This document shows, in pieces, positions 22,600 to 31,738 of a DNA stretch of 64,000 bases. The translations under genes and the position numbers were made by a program. Each line of letters starts with the position of its first letter. Position 1 is the stretch's first letter. The notes beneath the pieces are model-generated. The model was not told the origin of the DNA. It searched no databases and saw only the letters and a list, made by a program, of their open reading frames with translations. Source of the DNA: Plantago ovata (Eukaryota; Streptophyta; Magnoliopsida; Lamiales; Plantaginaceae); the NCBI GenBank assembly GCA_028274465.1, contig JAHHQI010000833.1:26069-90068 (forward strand), written 5' to 3'.

Positions 22600-22719
22600 G
22601 TTAACTCTATGTGGCATTCTCTCGAGTCACTAGCAACAATGGTTTGAAGGTTCTAATACTTGATGAAGATGATAGTAAATCTTTAATTTCAAATCTACAA
22701 GAGATTTATTAAAAACAAA

Positions 22720-24005
22720 TTTAAAAAAAAAAGTAAAAAAATAAAATAAAAATATCAGCTCCGACCGGAGCTGTGCTCCACCACCAAACAGCGGAGCTTG
22801 ACCCTCTCTCACACGTCAACATAGTCTACCTCCCTTTAATTGTTCATAATAAACACACGGCAGTTATTTGTTGCAATTTTCAGGATCAAGGATCTTAAGA
22901 TAATGATATGTAAAAAAAATAAAAATGGTTAAAAGTATGATAATAGGATAAACATGGGTAAAAAAACATTCAACAAGTTATAATGTAATGTAGTATCATT
23001 TCACTATACCCATCGAAACTCGAGGGCCATTAACTAGTTTAATATAAACATAGAACTGGACAAAGATGGAAGGAAACAGAGTGCGGGAATAAATGGACAT
23101 GTGTAACATATAATGGGTGAAGTTGGGAATGGAACAGAAGGCTAGAACTGGAAATCCTGACTGCTCCGGGTCAGGACTTCTCTGGAACTCTTCAGTCCTT
23201 TTCGGTAAGCCAGAGTGTTTCGCCTTGTTTTGTCCAAGAGAGTCTCTATGCTTCCGACGATGAACGGACCCTCTTAGGTTGCATCTTCGTCTTGTAACCA
23301 AGTTCTACAACTGGTTGTTGACGACGGATTAAATTAATGTTTTAACCACTCCGAGTATCCCATCCCAGCAAAGACCGCGGCGAAGTCCGGGTAGCGTGAA
23401 AGTCAAAGTGCATGAAACTTCCAAAAGTCAACGAATGGAAATTTAAGTACAAAATAAATCAAATTAATTTAAAAAGATGAGCAAATCTTGGAATCCAGGT
23501 TTTTTCTGAGATTTGTACCGATTTTTCAGGATTAACTCTGGTTTTATGAAGAAAAGCAAAGAAAAAGTTTTAAACTTTTCATATACAATTTACATTATAC
23601 GTTCTATTATGAGTTCATGATATTTATGTTTTAATTAATTATGAATCTTATTTTATGGTATAAGTGTGTGATAGTTTTTGTCAAATATACATTGTATTTA
23701 TTTTAAATTTAGAAATAATTTTATATATCTATTATATCGTTCAGGTCAATTATCCAAAATGATCCACATAAATTCTTCCCGAGAGATCGTCCGAGACCAA
23801 AGATAACCCCGATTTCAGAACATAACATTTATGTATCTTAGAGTAAAAAAAAGTCGTACATGAGTTGTTAGGAGCCCATTGTTTATAATTTGACAATTGG
23901 AACTTGCTCTGCAATTTCGGAGTAATATAATCTATTCTACTTTAGACTTAAGAGTAGTGGAGTCATTAGTTAGTTGCATTTCTTTTCACTTAAAAAACAC
24001 GTAAA
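22720..24005. other. No gene recognised after the helicase end
   Basis: AT-rich sequence. A small hairpin CAGCTCC-GACC-GGAGCTG lies at about 22757-22774, followed by more GCTCC/GGAGC pieces. I looked for a Helitron 3' end (hairpin then CTRR) here and could not support one. A 101-codon minus-strand frame at 22996-23301 resembles nothing I know. Confidence 0.5.
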
Positions 24006-24023
24006 GAGTTGCCGAGTTGTAGT

Positions 24024-24123
24024 TTTTTTTTTTTTTTTTTCAAATCGGCTAAATGGTGATTCGAACTCCCGGCCTATTAGTTGGAGGTGAAGCATCTTAC
24101 CAACTGAGCTATACTTCGTTCTC
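24024..24123 (-). mobile_element. tRNA-derived SINE with 18-bp target duplication
   Basis: On the minus strand, a tRNA-like head with A box TAGCTCAGTTGG and B box AGTTCGAATCA is followed after a short body by a poly(A) tail (poly-T on plus, 24024-24040). The flanks carry the same 18 bases GAGTTGCCGAGTTGTAGT at 24006-24023 and 24124-24141, a typical retroposition TSD. At about 100 bp it is very short. It would be transcribed by RNA polymerase III and mobilised by LINE enzymes. Confidence 0.85.
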
Positions 24124-24608
24124 GAGTTGCCGAGTTGTAGTAATTGCCGTGTTTGGGGAGGTCCGACTAGTTGTATTTATGTTAACGTTAAAAAACGTCA
24201 AAACTTAATGAGAGTGGGGAATATTGTTAGAGCTTGCTGAGTTGTTTCAGGATTGATATTCTTTTAATTTTAATATGACGTTGTTTTTGAAATGGTCAAA
24301 ATTTATTAAACAAAAAAGTAGTCTTATAAAGATTACGAAAGATGCTCATAAGACTACAAATCAAAAGAACAATCGAGTACAACCGCCAACTACAACCACA
24401 CTAGACCAACAAAAACAAATCAAAAGGCGTCCTCCAAAACCAAGCTGGGAACAAAATTGCTGATCACGCCCAACTGTAGTCGATATCTTTGAATGTGTAC
24501 CGGAGTTATAAGGGTGATCGAGTGATAAAAGTGATGGAGTAGGATATGAGAGATTAGATGTTTGAACCCCAGCGGAGACATAAGATGGTAAACGTGATAG
24601 TGTAGGAG

Positions 24609-24916
24609 GAGAGGGGCGGAGCCAGGAAATCACGTTACCTAGTGCGCATATACGAAAATTTTTTTTTTATTTATAGCAGGATAATTTTTTTATATGATAT
24701 ATAAAAGATATTTGAAATATCAAAATTATACAACATTAGAGGTAATAATTTTACTAATAATCATGATTTATGTGCATTATTATGAATTAAAACAACAAAA
24801 GATGTTAAAATGGGTAGTGCAATGTGTAAGAAATCATAAAAAATAAACTAATATATAAGTAAAAAAAATTAAGGGTAGTGAGAGAGCACTACCCTGCCCG
24901 TATATACCTCCGCCCC
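24609..24916. mobile_element. MITE with GGGGCGGAG termini
   Basis: Left end has GGGGCGGAGCCAGG a few bases in, right end CCTCCGCCCC. The 11-base sequence TAGTGTAGGAG appears at 24598-24608 and 24917-24927, a good TSD for a Mutator-like element. The interior is AT-rich and non-coding (308 bp). The superfamily call is inference from TSD length. Confidence 0.65.
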
Positions 24917-24960
24917 TAGTGTAGGAGTATGAGTGAGTTGTTAGATTTGGCCGTTTAAAA

Positions 24961-24962
24961 TA

Positions 24963-25015
<53 letters not shown>
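24961..25015. repeat. (AAT)n microsatellite
   Basis: About 17 consecutive AAT/TAA trinucleotides. Confidence 0.95.
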
Positions 25016-25017
<2 letters not shown>

Positions 25018-25719
25018 TTTGAATGTGTAGTAAAGAAATTTCACGAAAATATATAATAGGCTACAAATCACGTAAGTTAAGTTAAACTGTAATAAGTTTT
25101 TACCGATTCAATTCATAAGGTATACAAATCAAAAAAATTCAATTCTTGTAAAAATTGAATCTGTGACCAATTGTATATTATCGCATTTTAACCAACTCTA
25201 TATTGGGGCTGCTATATGTTTCTTTTTATTTTACTATATTTACTATTTTACTAATGGTATAATACATGGTAATGGATTTAATAAAGCGAAATCCCATGAT
25301 TTCTAGATATGTTTTAACATCTATGGTTGGACCATCGGTCGGACCGGTTGAACCGGTAACCGCGAGGGAAAGGAGGTCGCAAGCCCAAAAACCATAATGG
25401 GAGGTCGTCAGACCGTTTGACTCGGGTGACTCGGTGGTTGAACCGGCCAAAAATCGGAAATACCGGGTCAGGAAAAAAATGAGGCATATTGAATTATGAA
25501 TGAACTTTTCAATAAGTGGTTAAAAAGTTTGTTTTTGATTATTTATTATGATGTATTAATAAATTTTGAGATGTGTAAAATATGTCATAATCTATAGTGT
25601 TTTTTACAAAATCAAATATGTTGCATTTTTAATATTTTTGGAATAGTGTGTGTGTGTGTGTATAAAATCAAGGTTGACTCCGGGTTGACCCTCAATTAAA
25701 CCGGTTGAACCTCTAACAA
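25016..25719. other. AT-rich intergenic stretch with CCGGTT palindromes
   Basis: No gene recognised. About 25325-25460 contains GGACCGGTTGAACCGGTAAC and related TTGAACCGG phrases (ACCGGTT-G-AACCGGT is a near-perfect palindrome), and AAACCGGTTGAACC recurs near 25698, suggesting remnants of an interspersed repeat. A (TG)n run is at about 25647. Confidence 0.45.
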
Positions 25720-25996
25720 AGGAGTGTCCAACTCGATTTTCGGGTCTGAGTTTCAAAACATAGATTTTCTACAGAACGGCTCCATAGAGTACAATGATTT
25801 ATTTTGGTTTTACAGTATTGAGGCTTCTATAGTTGTAACCTTAAAAACATCAAATGTTAATAAAGGAGTGTCAAACTCGACTTCTGAGTCCGAGTTTCAA
25901 AACATAAATTTTTTAGAGAACGGCTCCATGGAGTACAATGATTTATTTTGGTTTTACAAGGCTTCTATAGTTGTAACCTTAAAAACATCAAATGTC
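25719..25996 (+). repeat. Tandem duplication of about 140 bp
   Basis: The segment starting AAAGGAGTGTC at about 25719 recurs from about 25861, with the same internal phrases (GAACGGCTCCAT, GAGTACAATGATTTATTTTG, TTGTAACCTTAAAAACATCA). The copies differ at scattered sites and by short indels. Confidence 0.85.
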
Positions 25997-26002
25997 GGGA
26001 AG

Positions 26003-26257
26003 TTGTTAGAACTTGTTGAGTTGTTTCGGGCTCAATTTCTTTATTGGAGAATAATTTAGCACTTTCATAAACATGGAGTACTATAATTTATTTTGCTTTA
26101 CAGAATAATGGAGTGAGTCGAGTGACCACCAGGAAAGTGATTTTGAAATATATATATAGGAATTCAGGACACGGTCCTACGGTAGGTAGGACTAGGAAGT
26201 AGTAGTATGAACCCATACAATACAAATTATAAAGAGAAAGAAAAAATTTATAGTATT
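26003..26257 (+). repeat. Interspersed segment shared with 50745-51001
   Basis: From GTTAGAACTTGTTGAGTTGT to the Cassandra boundary, this stretch matches 50741-51001 almost base for base (shared phrases include ATAATTTAGCACTTTCATAA, ACGGTCCTACGGTAGGTAGG and GACTAGGAAGTAGTAGTATG). In both places it leads straight into a Cassandra-type LTR start TGTAAC. A weaker relative of its first part is near 24231. Confidence 0.88.
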
Positions 26258-26397
26258 TGTAACGCGCAAAACTTTCATAGGGTAAAAAAGGATTCAGAAA
26301 TCTATTCATACTAATATGGTGCACCTTTATTTTCAAAAATCCACCTAGAAAAACTTCAAAGTTAAAGATGATTACTCTTGAGCAATTGTAGGATGGG

Positions 26398-26611
26398 TGT
26401 AATACCCTGCATCCCACATCGGTTAAGAGTGAGTGGAATAAAGGGTATACGTATGTTAGACCACCACTCTCACATGGTATGAGGCCTTTTGGGTGATTCC
26501 AAAAACAAATCCGTGCGGGCTCAGACCCAAAGCGTACAATATCATAATGTTGGGATGTGTGTCGGTACGTCCAGGAGTAACCACGCCGGCCGGATTGGTC
26601 GGGTCGTTACG
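26398..26611 (+). mobile_element. Solo LTR of the TRIM family, nested in Cassandra
   Basis: 214 bp matching the LTRs at 2441-2640 and 2770-2982 (TGTAATACCCTGCATCCCAC, ATGAGGCCTTTTGGGTGATT, GGATTGGTCGGGTCGTTAC). It splits the 5S-like C box of the first Cassandra LTR: GGATGGG precedes it and TGATCTACTCGGAA follows. ATGGG and ATTGG on its sides fit a diverged TSD. Confidence 0.85.
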
Positions 26612-27160
26612 ATTGGTGATCTACTCGGAATTTCCCAATGCGTGCACGAGGGGGGGACAAAGTACGCGAATTAAAACAATTGTTGGTATGTAGGGCCAAC
26701 ATATCACCCCGGAAAGCACCAAAGGAGTAACCGCACCGGCCCAAAGGGTTGGGCCTTCGATCGATTAGTGGTCGGGGCATTATAAATGGTATCAGAGCCG
26801 AACCAACCCAAAACACACAAGGGTCATGAGTGAGAACAAAGTGCGCGGAATAGAACAAGTGTTGGTCTGTGGGGCCAGCATATCACCCCGGAGAGCACCC
26901 AAGGAATAACTGCGCTGGCCCAAAGGGTTGGGCCTTCGGTCGATTAGTGGTCGGGGCGTTACAAATAGTATCAGAGCCAAACCAACCCAAAACCCACAAG
27001 GGTGGACGGTTGGTGGGGACAGGGCGCAATGAGGACGTTGTGCAATTCAAGAGGAGGTGAATGTAACGCCCCAAAAATTCAGAGGTTTAAAAGGGTTGAG
27101 AACGCTACTCATGTCAACAAGGTGCACCTTTCTTTTTGGGAATCCACCCAAAAGAACTCC

Positions 27161-27217
27161 AGAGTTAAGCGTGCTTGATGTGGAACAATTCTAGCATGGG
27201 TTACCTATTGGAAAGTA
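27161..27217 (+). promoter_or_regulatory. 5S-rRNA-like pol III promoter module in a Cassandra LTR
   Basis: AGAGTTAAGCGTGCTTG matches the internal A-box region of plant 5S rRNA, and TAGCATGGGTTACCTATTGG resembles the C-box region (GGATGGGTGACC). It is not a 5S gene: only this internal part is present. A related module is at 27359-27418 (CTAAGCGTGCTTG ... GATGGGTGACCTATTAGGAA), and a diverged one is split by the nested TRIM (26360-26640). Confidence 0.8.
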
Positions 27218-27358
27218 CCGGTGCACGTACGAGTGAGGACAAAGTGTGCGGATTAGAACACGTTGGTCTGTGGGGCCAACATATCGCACCGGAAAACCGC
27301 CCAGGAGTAACCGCGCCGGCCCAAAGAATCGGGCCTTCGGTCGGGGCGTTACAAAACT

Positions 27359-27418
27359 CCAAAGCTAAGCGTGCTTGCTCTGGAACAATCATATGATGGG
27401 TGACCTATTAGGAAGTTC
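27359..27418 (+). promoter_or_regulatory. Second 5S-rRNA-like module (truncated Cassandra LTR)
   Basis: CTAAGCGTGCTTG, then GGAACAATCATATGATGGGTG and ACCTATTAGGAAGTTCCC: here the C-box GATGGGTGACC is preserved best of the three modules. Confidence 0.75.
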
Positions 27419-27570
27419 CCAGTGCGCGCACAAGTGAGGACAAAGTACGCGGTTTAGAACACGTGTTGGTCTGTGGGGCCAGTATATCACCCCGGAGAGC
27501 AGCTTAGGAGTAATCGCATCAACCCAAAAGATCGGAACTTCGATCGATTAGTGGCGTGGTCCGTTCTACA

Positions 27571-30500
27571 GGTAAGGGCACGTTTCTCTGGTTGGGTTTT
27601 GTTTTCCCCTTTGCTTCTTTTTCGATCGGATTTTCCTCTGCTCGGACGTTTTGGGTGCTTCTTGTGTTCCGTTTTCTGGAGTTTTGCTCTGCTCTCGTTG
27701 TTGTTTTGTCTGTGTGTTGGGTCTGTGCCGGTTTTGTTTTTGGGGCCGCCGGTTTGTTTGGGCAGTACGTCCCCGTTTCTGACTTTGTCCGTTTGGGGAG
27801 GAGGTGTTGTGGTGGGGCACCAGTTCTCGTTCTGTCCTTGGTGCCAGTTCTCGTTTCGTCTCTGGCTCTGTTCTGTGGTGGGTTTCTCATTTGTGTGATC
27901 TTGTGGTGGGTTTTGTGCGGTGTGGAACGGAAGTGTGGTAAGGAGGACGGCAGTCTTGCTCCGTTTCTCTGTCTCGGCTTTCTTTTACGGGTGCCTCGTG
28001 GGTCGTTTCCGGCTGTTTGTACTGTGGGCTGGTCTGCCTCCGTGTGTTGGTTCTTTTGGTGGCTCTGTGTTTTTTGATCTGGTGCCTTCAGTCTCTGCGT
28101 TTTCTTCTTCATTTGGCAGTACGGCCTGTTGCTTTGGTTTAGTGTTTATTTCTTGGCAGCAGTTGGCATTTACAGGCTTGCAGCAGTTGGGCCCTTTTTT
28201 TTTGGGTTTTTCTTTTTGTTGCTCTGGTTCTTCAATTCAGTTAACTTGTGTGGGTCAGTTTGAGTTTTGTGTTTGTTTGGTCTCTTGGCACGTGGGTTGT
28301 TTTCTTGTGTGCTTGTGGCACGTGGTTTGGTTTGTGCTTTTATGGCAAGCTCTGTCGCGGGAAAAATCTCTTGTCGTTATTTGGAAGTGACGGTTGTGGT
28401 GATCGCGGAGTTAGAGAGCTTTCCAAAAAATATTTTATTGATCACGATCATTTCAAGTCGGCCGAGTTGAGGGCTTCTTATGGGGCTCGTATTGCTAGTG
28501 ACCTCTCATTTTTCTCTGCCTTGGACCATGCCCTCCATCAGGCCGGTATTTGGTTGTGTGGTGAATGCCTTAACACTCACACGTTTAATAAGAGTTGCAG
28601 ACACGCTGATGGAGTTTTGGTCTCTGTGCCAAACCGTGCAGACTCTGCTATCCTTGGTAGTCCGGCTCCTGTTGGTGGCGTAGGGCATGTGGGGCCTGTT
28701 GCAGGGTCGTCTGGGTGTCCGGATGGGTCGCCTCAAGTGCATGCCGGTGGTTTGGGTCCCCTTTGTTTTGATGTTGATCTCCTTGACCGTGTCTTTTCGC
28801 TGCAAACGCGTACGGTTAAGTGCATTCCACCGAAGTTGAGGCTTGGGTTTGCCAGAATCTTTCTCAGTGCTCTTGACCAGGTCCTCGCATGCCCCGGAGA
28901 TTTGTCTGCGTGGGTGCAACTTCTAATTCTGCCGCGTTGCACTCTGGCTACTTTGTGCCGTCTAGTAGAGCTCAGCGCCGGTCTGGGGAGAGGGAGAGGC
29001 GCCAGTTTGATGGCATTTCTAGCGCCATAGCTCGTTGGAGAGATCCCGGGGACAGATTAGGTCTGGTGAGAGACCGTTTAGCCCTTATTTATTCGCCGCC
29101 ACTGAGGTCTCTGGAGCCTAAGGATTATGAGGAGGCTAACTTATCCCAGTGTCAGCGTAAGCTAGGAGACGGTCACTTTACCGCTGCTATTAAGGTCCTC
29201 ACTTCTTCTGGTGTTGCCCCTGACACTCCTGACACCTTGGCTGAGTTGGAATCCAAACACCCCTTCGCCCCTCCTCCGGTTGTGCCTTCTTCTTTGCTTG
29301 GGGAGGATGTTCTATCAGTTCAGAAGGACCTTGTGTTGAATTGGATTCGGAGCTTCCCCAAAGGTACTTCCTGCGGTCGTGACGGACTTAGAGCTCAGCA
29401 TTTGTTAGATGTTTTGGGGGGTGCTGCTTCTGCGGTCTCTGATAGTCTGTTAGCTTCTATCACTGGAGTCGTCAACCTTTTCCTTTCGGGCAAGTGCCCT
29501 AGCCCACTTGGGGAGTTTGTTGCAAGTGCTCCTTTAACTCCTCTCGTTAAGCCAGGAGGGGTATCCGTACCATTGCCGTTGGTACTGTGGGGAATTCGAT
29601 GACTGCATACTTGCAGGATTTTCAGTTTGGTGTTGGGGTCTCTGGTGGTTGCGAGGCTGTTCTTCATTTTGTCAACAGGTTTGTGGAGGCTAGAGGGGAT
29701 GAGGTTGGGCTCTCTATGCTTTTCGTGGATTTTCAAAATGCGTTTAACCTTGTTGACAGGAGTGATATTCTTCGGGAGACTCGGTTGAGGTGTCCGGCCA
29801 TTTCACCTTGGGTTGAGTTCTGTTATTCTAGGCCTGCTCGGCTTTATTATGGGGATTTGGTTTTTTGGTCTTGTCAGGGGGTTCAGGAGGGGGATCCTTT
29901 GGGTCCTTTGTTATTTTCTCTGGTCTTGCATCCGTTGGCCCACTATATTCATCAGTCGTGTGAGCTCTCTCTTCAGGCTTAGTATCTTGACGACGACACT
30001 AACATTGGTGATACTCTTATGGTTGTCAAGGCTTTAGATATTATCCGTGTAGATGGGCTAGCCCGTGGGTTGCATCTGAATGTCGATAAGACAGAACTTT
30101 TCTGGCTAGTGGAGGACCCTCGTGGAAGGGTGGCTGGCCTTTTCCCTGCTTCTATCTCTCGTCCGCTTCAGGGTGTCAAGCTCTTTGGGGGCTCTGTTAG
30201 TGTGGATTCTGGATTTTGCCGGGATTTGGTTGCGCGTCGGGTATCCAAGACCATCTCTTTGTTGGAGGCTATTCGCAAGCTTGATGATCCCCAGTGTGAG
30301 CTTCTTCTTCTTCGCAATTGTGCGGGGATGGCGAAGTTATCTTATGCTTTGAGGACCTGCCCTCCTTTGTCTTGTGGTGATGTTCTAGTTCAGTTTGATC
30401 AGGCCTTGCGTACTTCCCTAGAGATGATCGTTGCAGGTTCCGGGTCTGGTTTTGGGGATTGACAGTGGTGGCTTGCCACACTTCCCATCAGACTTGGAGG

Positions 30501-31541
30501 ACTCGGGGTCTTGTGTGCTGAGGATGTCAGTCAGTATGCTTTTATCGCCTCTCGCTTGCAGTCTAGTTCTCTGCAGGATAGGATTTTGGTGAGGTCTGGG
30601 ATTGCCTCTCTTGGTCCTACCTTTCAGTCTGCTCTTGACAGCTTCGCGGCCTTCTGTGGAGTTGATGTTCTCTCTGTTACATCTAGCTCTCCTGCCCCAG
30701 TTCATGAAGTTTTTGGCAAAGAGCTATTTTGGTGTCATTGATGCACATCTGACGTCACGTTACGGTTTGAGTCCTCGGCATGTGGATCTCCTTAGGTGTG
30801 TCCGTGCTCCCCATGCGCAGGATTTCTTGTTCACCATTCCCATTGATGATGGGTTGGGCCAGCGGATGAACCCACATCAGTTCCGTGTGGTGTTGGCTTA
30901 TTGTCTGGCGGTCCCTTTGTTCCCTGAGGGCTCTGTTTGTCCGAGTTGTCACGTGCGCCGAATGGACCAGTGGGGTGACCATGCTGTTCACTGTTCTAGC
31001 GAGGTGGGAGTGAAGTTCCGACACAATCTTGTGCGTGATACTTTGGTAGACATCTGCTCCAAAGTTGGCGTTGCCGTGCGGAAAGAGGCCCCTATGGGTT
31101 TCCTTTCCGAGGATGGGAGGGACCTACGCCCAACGGACCTATTGTTATTCAATTGTCCCAAGGAAAAGACGCTTGTGTGGATATGACCGGTGTCTCTCAT
31201 TTTGCCAGTGGGGGTGAGGTGTCATGGGATCCCGGAGTGGCCTTGCATAATGCTGTAGAGAAGAAGAAGAGGAAGTATTCGTCCAAGTGCACAGAACATG
31301 GCTACTCGTTCATCCCTTTTGCCTTCACTACTTTGGGGGAACTTGACCAAGAGGTGTTGGCTAGTCTTTCGCGCCTTAAGCATCTTTCAGTTAGTCACTC
31401 CAATAATGTTAGGAGTGGTATTTTTCTTTTCTCTAGACCAAATTTTTGTATACAAAAAGGGGTGGGAGCACAGTTTGTCTCTTGAATCCCTTTCAATTTT
31501 GCGTGATAATAAAAGTCTAGTTTATTATTTAAAAAAAAAGT
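27571..31541 (+). mobile_element. Non-LTR retrotransposon with restriction-like endonuclease (RLE-type LINE)
   Basis: A TG-rich leader of about 0.8 kb, a single decayed coding region (28385-31485) and an A-rich 3' end (TTATTTAAAAAAAAA at about 31527-31541). Domain order is N-terminal zinc finger, reverse transcriptase, then a C-terminal Cys/His and endonuclease-like region. That is the R2-like single-ORF plan, not the L1/RTE plan with an N-terminal AP endonuclease that dominates in plants. The left boundary, just inside or after the truncated Cassandra LTR, is uncertain and no clear TSD was seen. Confidence 0.75.
28385..31485 (+). pseudogene. ORF of the RLE-type LINE (zinc finger, RT, endonuclease), decayed
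   Basis: Segments in changing frames: 28385-28950, 28950-29565, 29565-30700 (stops TAG 29980-29982 and TGA 30460-30462), 30700-31165, 31165-31485. An N-terminal C2-C-H finger (WLCGECLNTHTFNKSCRHADG) is at about 28550. RT motif A reads LFVDFQNAFNLVDRS, motif B GVQEGDPLGPLLFSL, motif C YLDDDTNIGD. Downstream come KLFGGSVSVDSGF and WQWWLATLPIRLGGLG. The C-terminus has CPSCHVRRMDQWGDHAVHC (a C-C-H-C arrangement), then FRHNLVRDTLVDICSK, RPTDLLLF, a D in CVDMTGVSHF and KKKRKYSSKC. This order (finger, RPxD, D, K..KY) follows the restriction-like endonuclease of R2-type elements. RT and endonuclease would prime reverse transcription at a nicked target. The RT region lacks the segment expected just before YLQDFQFGVGVSGG. 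Confidence 0.78.
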
Positions 31542-31545
31542 AATA

Positions 31546-31738
31546 ATAATAATACCCTCAATTACTGTGGCTGTGGGATTAGTTTAATTTATGCAACTTG
31601 ATTGCAATTGCACGGACTTGATTTGGAGCGTAACTAACGAGCAGCCCCTGTAGTGTCTTTTTGTAATTTTAGTGGGGGTAACCCTTTTAGTGGCCGTGTG
31701 TGGTGGGATTAAAAGAAATTGTTATATAATCGGGAGTT
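31546..31738. other. Short intergenic gap, nothing recognised
   Basis: Follows the LINE tail; starts with a small AAT run. No gene or repeat recognised. Confidence 0.5.

Larger units (their letters stand above)
4790..22720 (+). pseudogene. Helitron-type PIF1-like helicase pseudogene, copy B, split by two transposons
   Basis: The C-terminal half of a Helitron-type helicase, in three pieces. Piece 1 (4790-5433) reads ANDGEVDIKLPKDILI, then NEVVEQINNYVMSLL, VYSVEFLNTISVSGLPNHS, a VGYLVMLLHNIDPSTELCN region and INKSQG. Piece 2 (10185-10242) continues QSLSIVGLYLPNPVLNHG. Piece 3 (22600-22720) continues LYVAFSRVTSNNGLKVLI and ends near NLQEIY. Pieces 1 and 2 are parted by a CACTA element, pieces 2 and 3 by a Tat Gypsy element. 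Each junction becomes collinear again once one copy of the TSD is removed (gca, gttaa). A stop replaces the Gln of the GQLYVA motif and other lesions exist, so it was probably dead before or soon after the insertions. No rolling-circle Rep domain or Helitron termini were found. Confidence 0.82.
26258..27570 (+). mobile_element. Cassandra-type TRIM cluster (5S-rRNA-like LTRs), rearranged
   Basis: Several LTR copies of a Cassandra-type element: 26258-26784 (interrupted by another TRIM), a partial copy about 26832-26965, a full one 27062-27353 (TGTAACGCCCC to GGCGTTACA) and a 5'-truncated one about 27354-27570. PBS sequences TGGTATCAGAGCC (26787) and AATAGTATCAGAGCC (26967) follow two LTR ends, each leading to AACCAACCCAAAAC. 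The internal region ends with a purine tract AAGAGGAGGTGAA before 27062. LTRs carry 5S-like promoter boxes. No coding capacity. The order LTR-PBS-partial LTR-PBS-internal-LTR-partial LTR indicates unequal recombination. Confidence 0.85.

Noticed and set aside
22757..22795. Hairpin after the helicase as a Helitron 3' terminus
   Set aside because: A Helitron end needs a hairpin 10-12 bases before CTRR; no such tetranucleotide follows at the right distance.
24045..24123. Functional tRNA gene on the minus strand
   Set aside because: Boxes A and B are present, but the acceptor arm does not pair, and a poly(A) tail and TSD show retroposition.
27161..27418. 5S rRNA genes
   Set aside because: Only the internal promoter-like segment is present, embedded in LTRs with TG...CA ends and PBS; no 120-base 5S unit.
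27519..28112. A 197-codon minus-strand frame, Lys/Arg/Thr-rich
   Set aside because: It is the shadow of the TG-rich leader of the LINE; low complexity and no family resemblance.
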